Below, piece after piece: positions 35,600 through 35,783 of a stretch of 35,783 nucleotides of DNA (its first letter is position 1; each line of letters opens with the position of its first letter). Below the pieces are notes generated by a model. The model searched no databases and was not told where the DNA came from. It saw only the letters and a list, made by a program, of their open reading frames with translations. A program made the position numbers and the translations under genes. The stretch comes from Nemertoderma westbladi (Eukaryota > Xenacoelomorpha > Nemertodermatida > Nemertodermatidae), in contig JAUCBJ010004333.1 of the NCBI GenBank assembly GCA_032718475.1, positions 1 through 35,783 of the forward strand. Reading direction: 5' to 3'.

Positions 35600-35783
35600 C
35601 CCAGAACTTTACTCCCCAGAGGAAACTCCAGTACTCATTTAGCTACGGATGCTCATCTTAAGGATGCAAGGCAGAGATGCGCCCTGGCTGGTCCCTTTAA
35701 AGCATTCGTGCCGAAACGAAAACTGCCCTGGCCCATGTGAGGATCGAACCACGACCTACGGGAGATGTGAATTCAATGCAACC
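35600..35783 (-). mobile_element. Possible tRNA-derived SINE, cut by window end
   Basis: The minus strand carries GGTTCGATCC (35741-35750), an RNA polymerase III B-box, preceded by CTCCCGTAGGTCGT and followed by a GC-richer body. The A-box and 5' end would lie past the right edge. A tRNA-derived SINE is likelier than a functional tRNA because the sequence after the T-arm does not end in an acceptor stem. Confidence 0.4.

Overview
This window looks like the genome of a multicellular eukaryote, probably a marine invertebrate, but I cannot name the phylum. The evidence is spliced exons with GT/AG borders, an AT-rich background, a decayed LINE reverse-transcriptase tail, a SINE-like tail and several families of short inverted-repeat transposons. 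Nothing bacterial is visible.

About half of the window (roughly 18.4 kb) is five unrelated tandem arrays. Array 1 (1-5386) has a G-rich unit of about 57 bp. Array 2 (7517-9125) has a 39 bp unit. Array 3 (9925-15779) has a 27 bp unit, with 216 units uninterrupted in frame. Array 4 (22013-22512) has 11 copies of a 45 bp unit. Array 5 (24086-29098) is a composite of 13 and 20 bp units. Arrays 2 and 3 lie in introns of a minus-strand gene that encodes Gln-rich protein segments. Three exons of that gene are visible (16707-16561, 16032-15886, 9309-9117) and they look like duplicates of one another. Array 2 starts exactly at the splice donor of the third exon, and its unit is a copy of that donor. 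Array 4 lies inside a dispersed inverted-repeat element. Array 5 abuts the truncated 5' side of a LINE fragment.

The one complete protein gene is an intronless glyceraldehyde-3-phosphate dehydrogenase on the minus strand (32430-31417), 337 codons long with catalytic Cys154 and His181. Upstream of it lie CRE-like, CCAAT, GC-box and TATA-like elements. Its mid-domain signature resembles plant, fungal or bacterial GAPDH more than the usual animal form.

The rest (5387-7289, 9310-9924, 17346-21609, 22585-24084, 29099-31416, 32775-35783) is AT-rich DNA. It holds copies of three inverted-repeat families, called A, B and C here, plus a large foldback palindrome (34862-35520) and a possible tRNA-derived SINE at the right edge. 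No rRNA gene, complete tRNA gene or CRISPR array was seen. Apart from GAPDH and the Gln-rich exons, most open frames are by-products of repeats.
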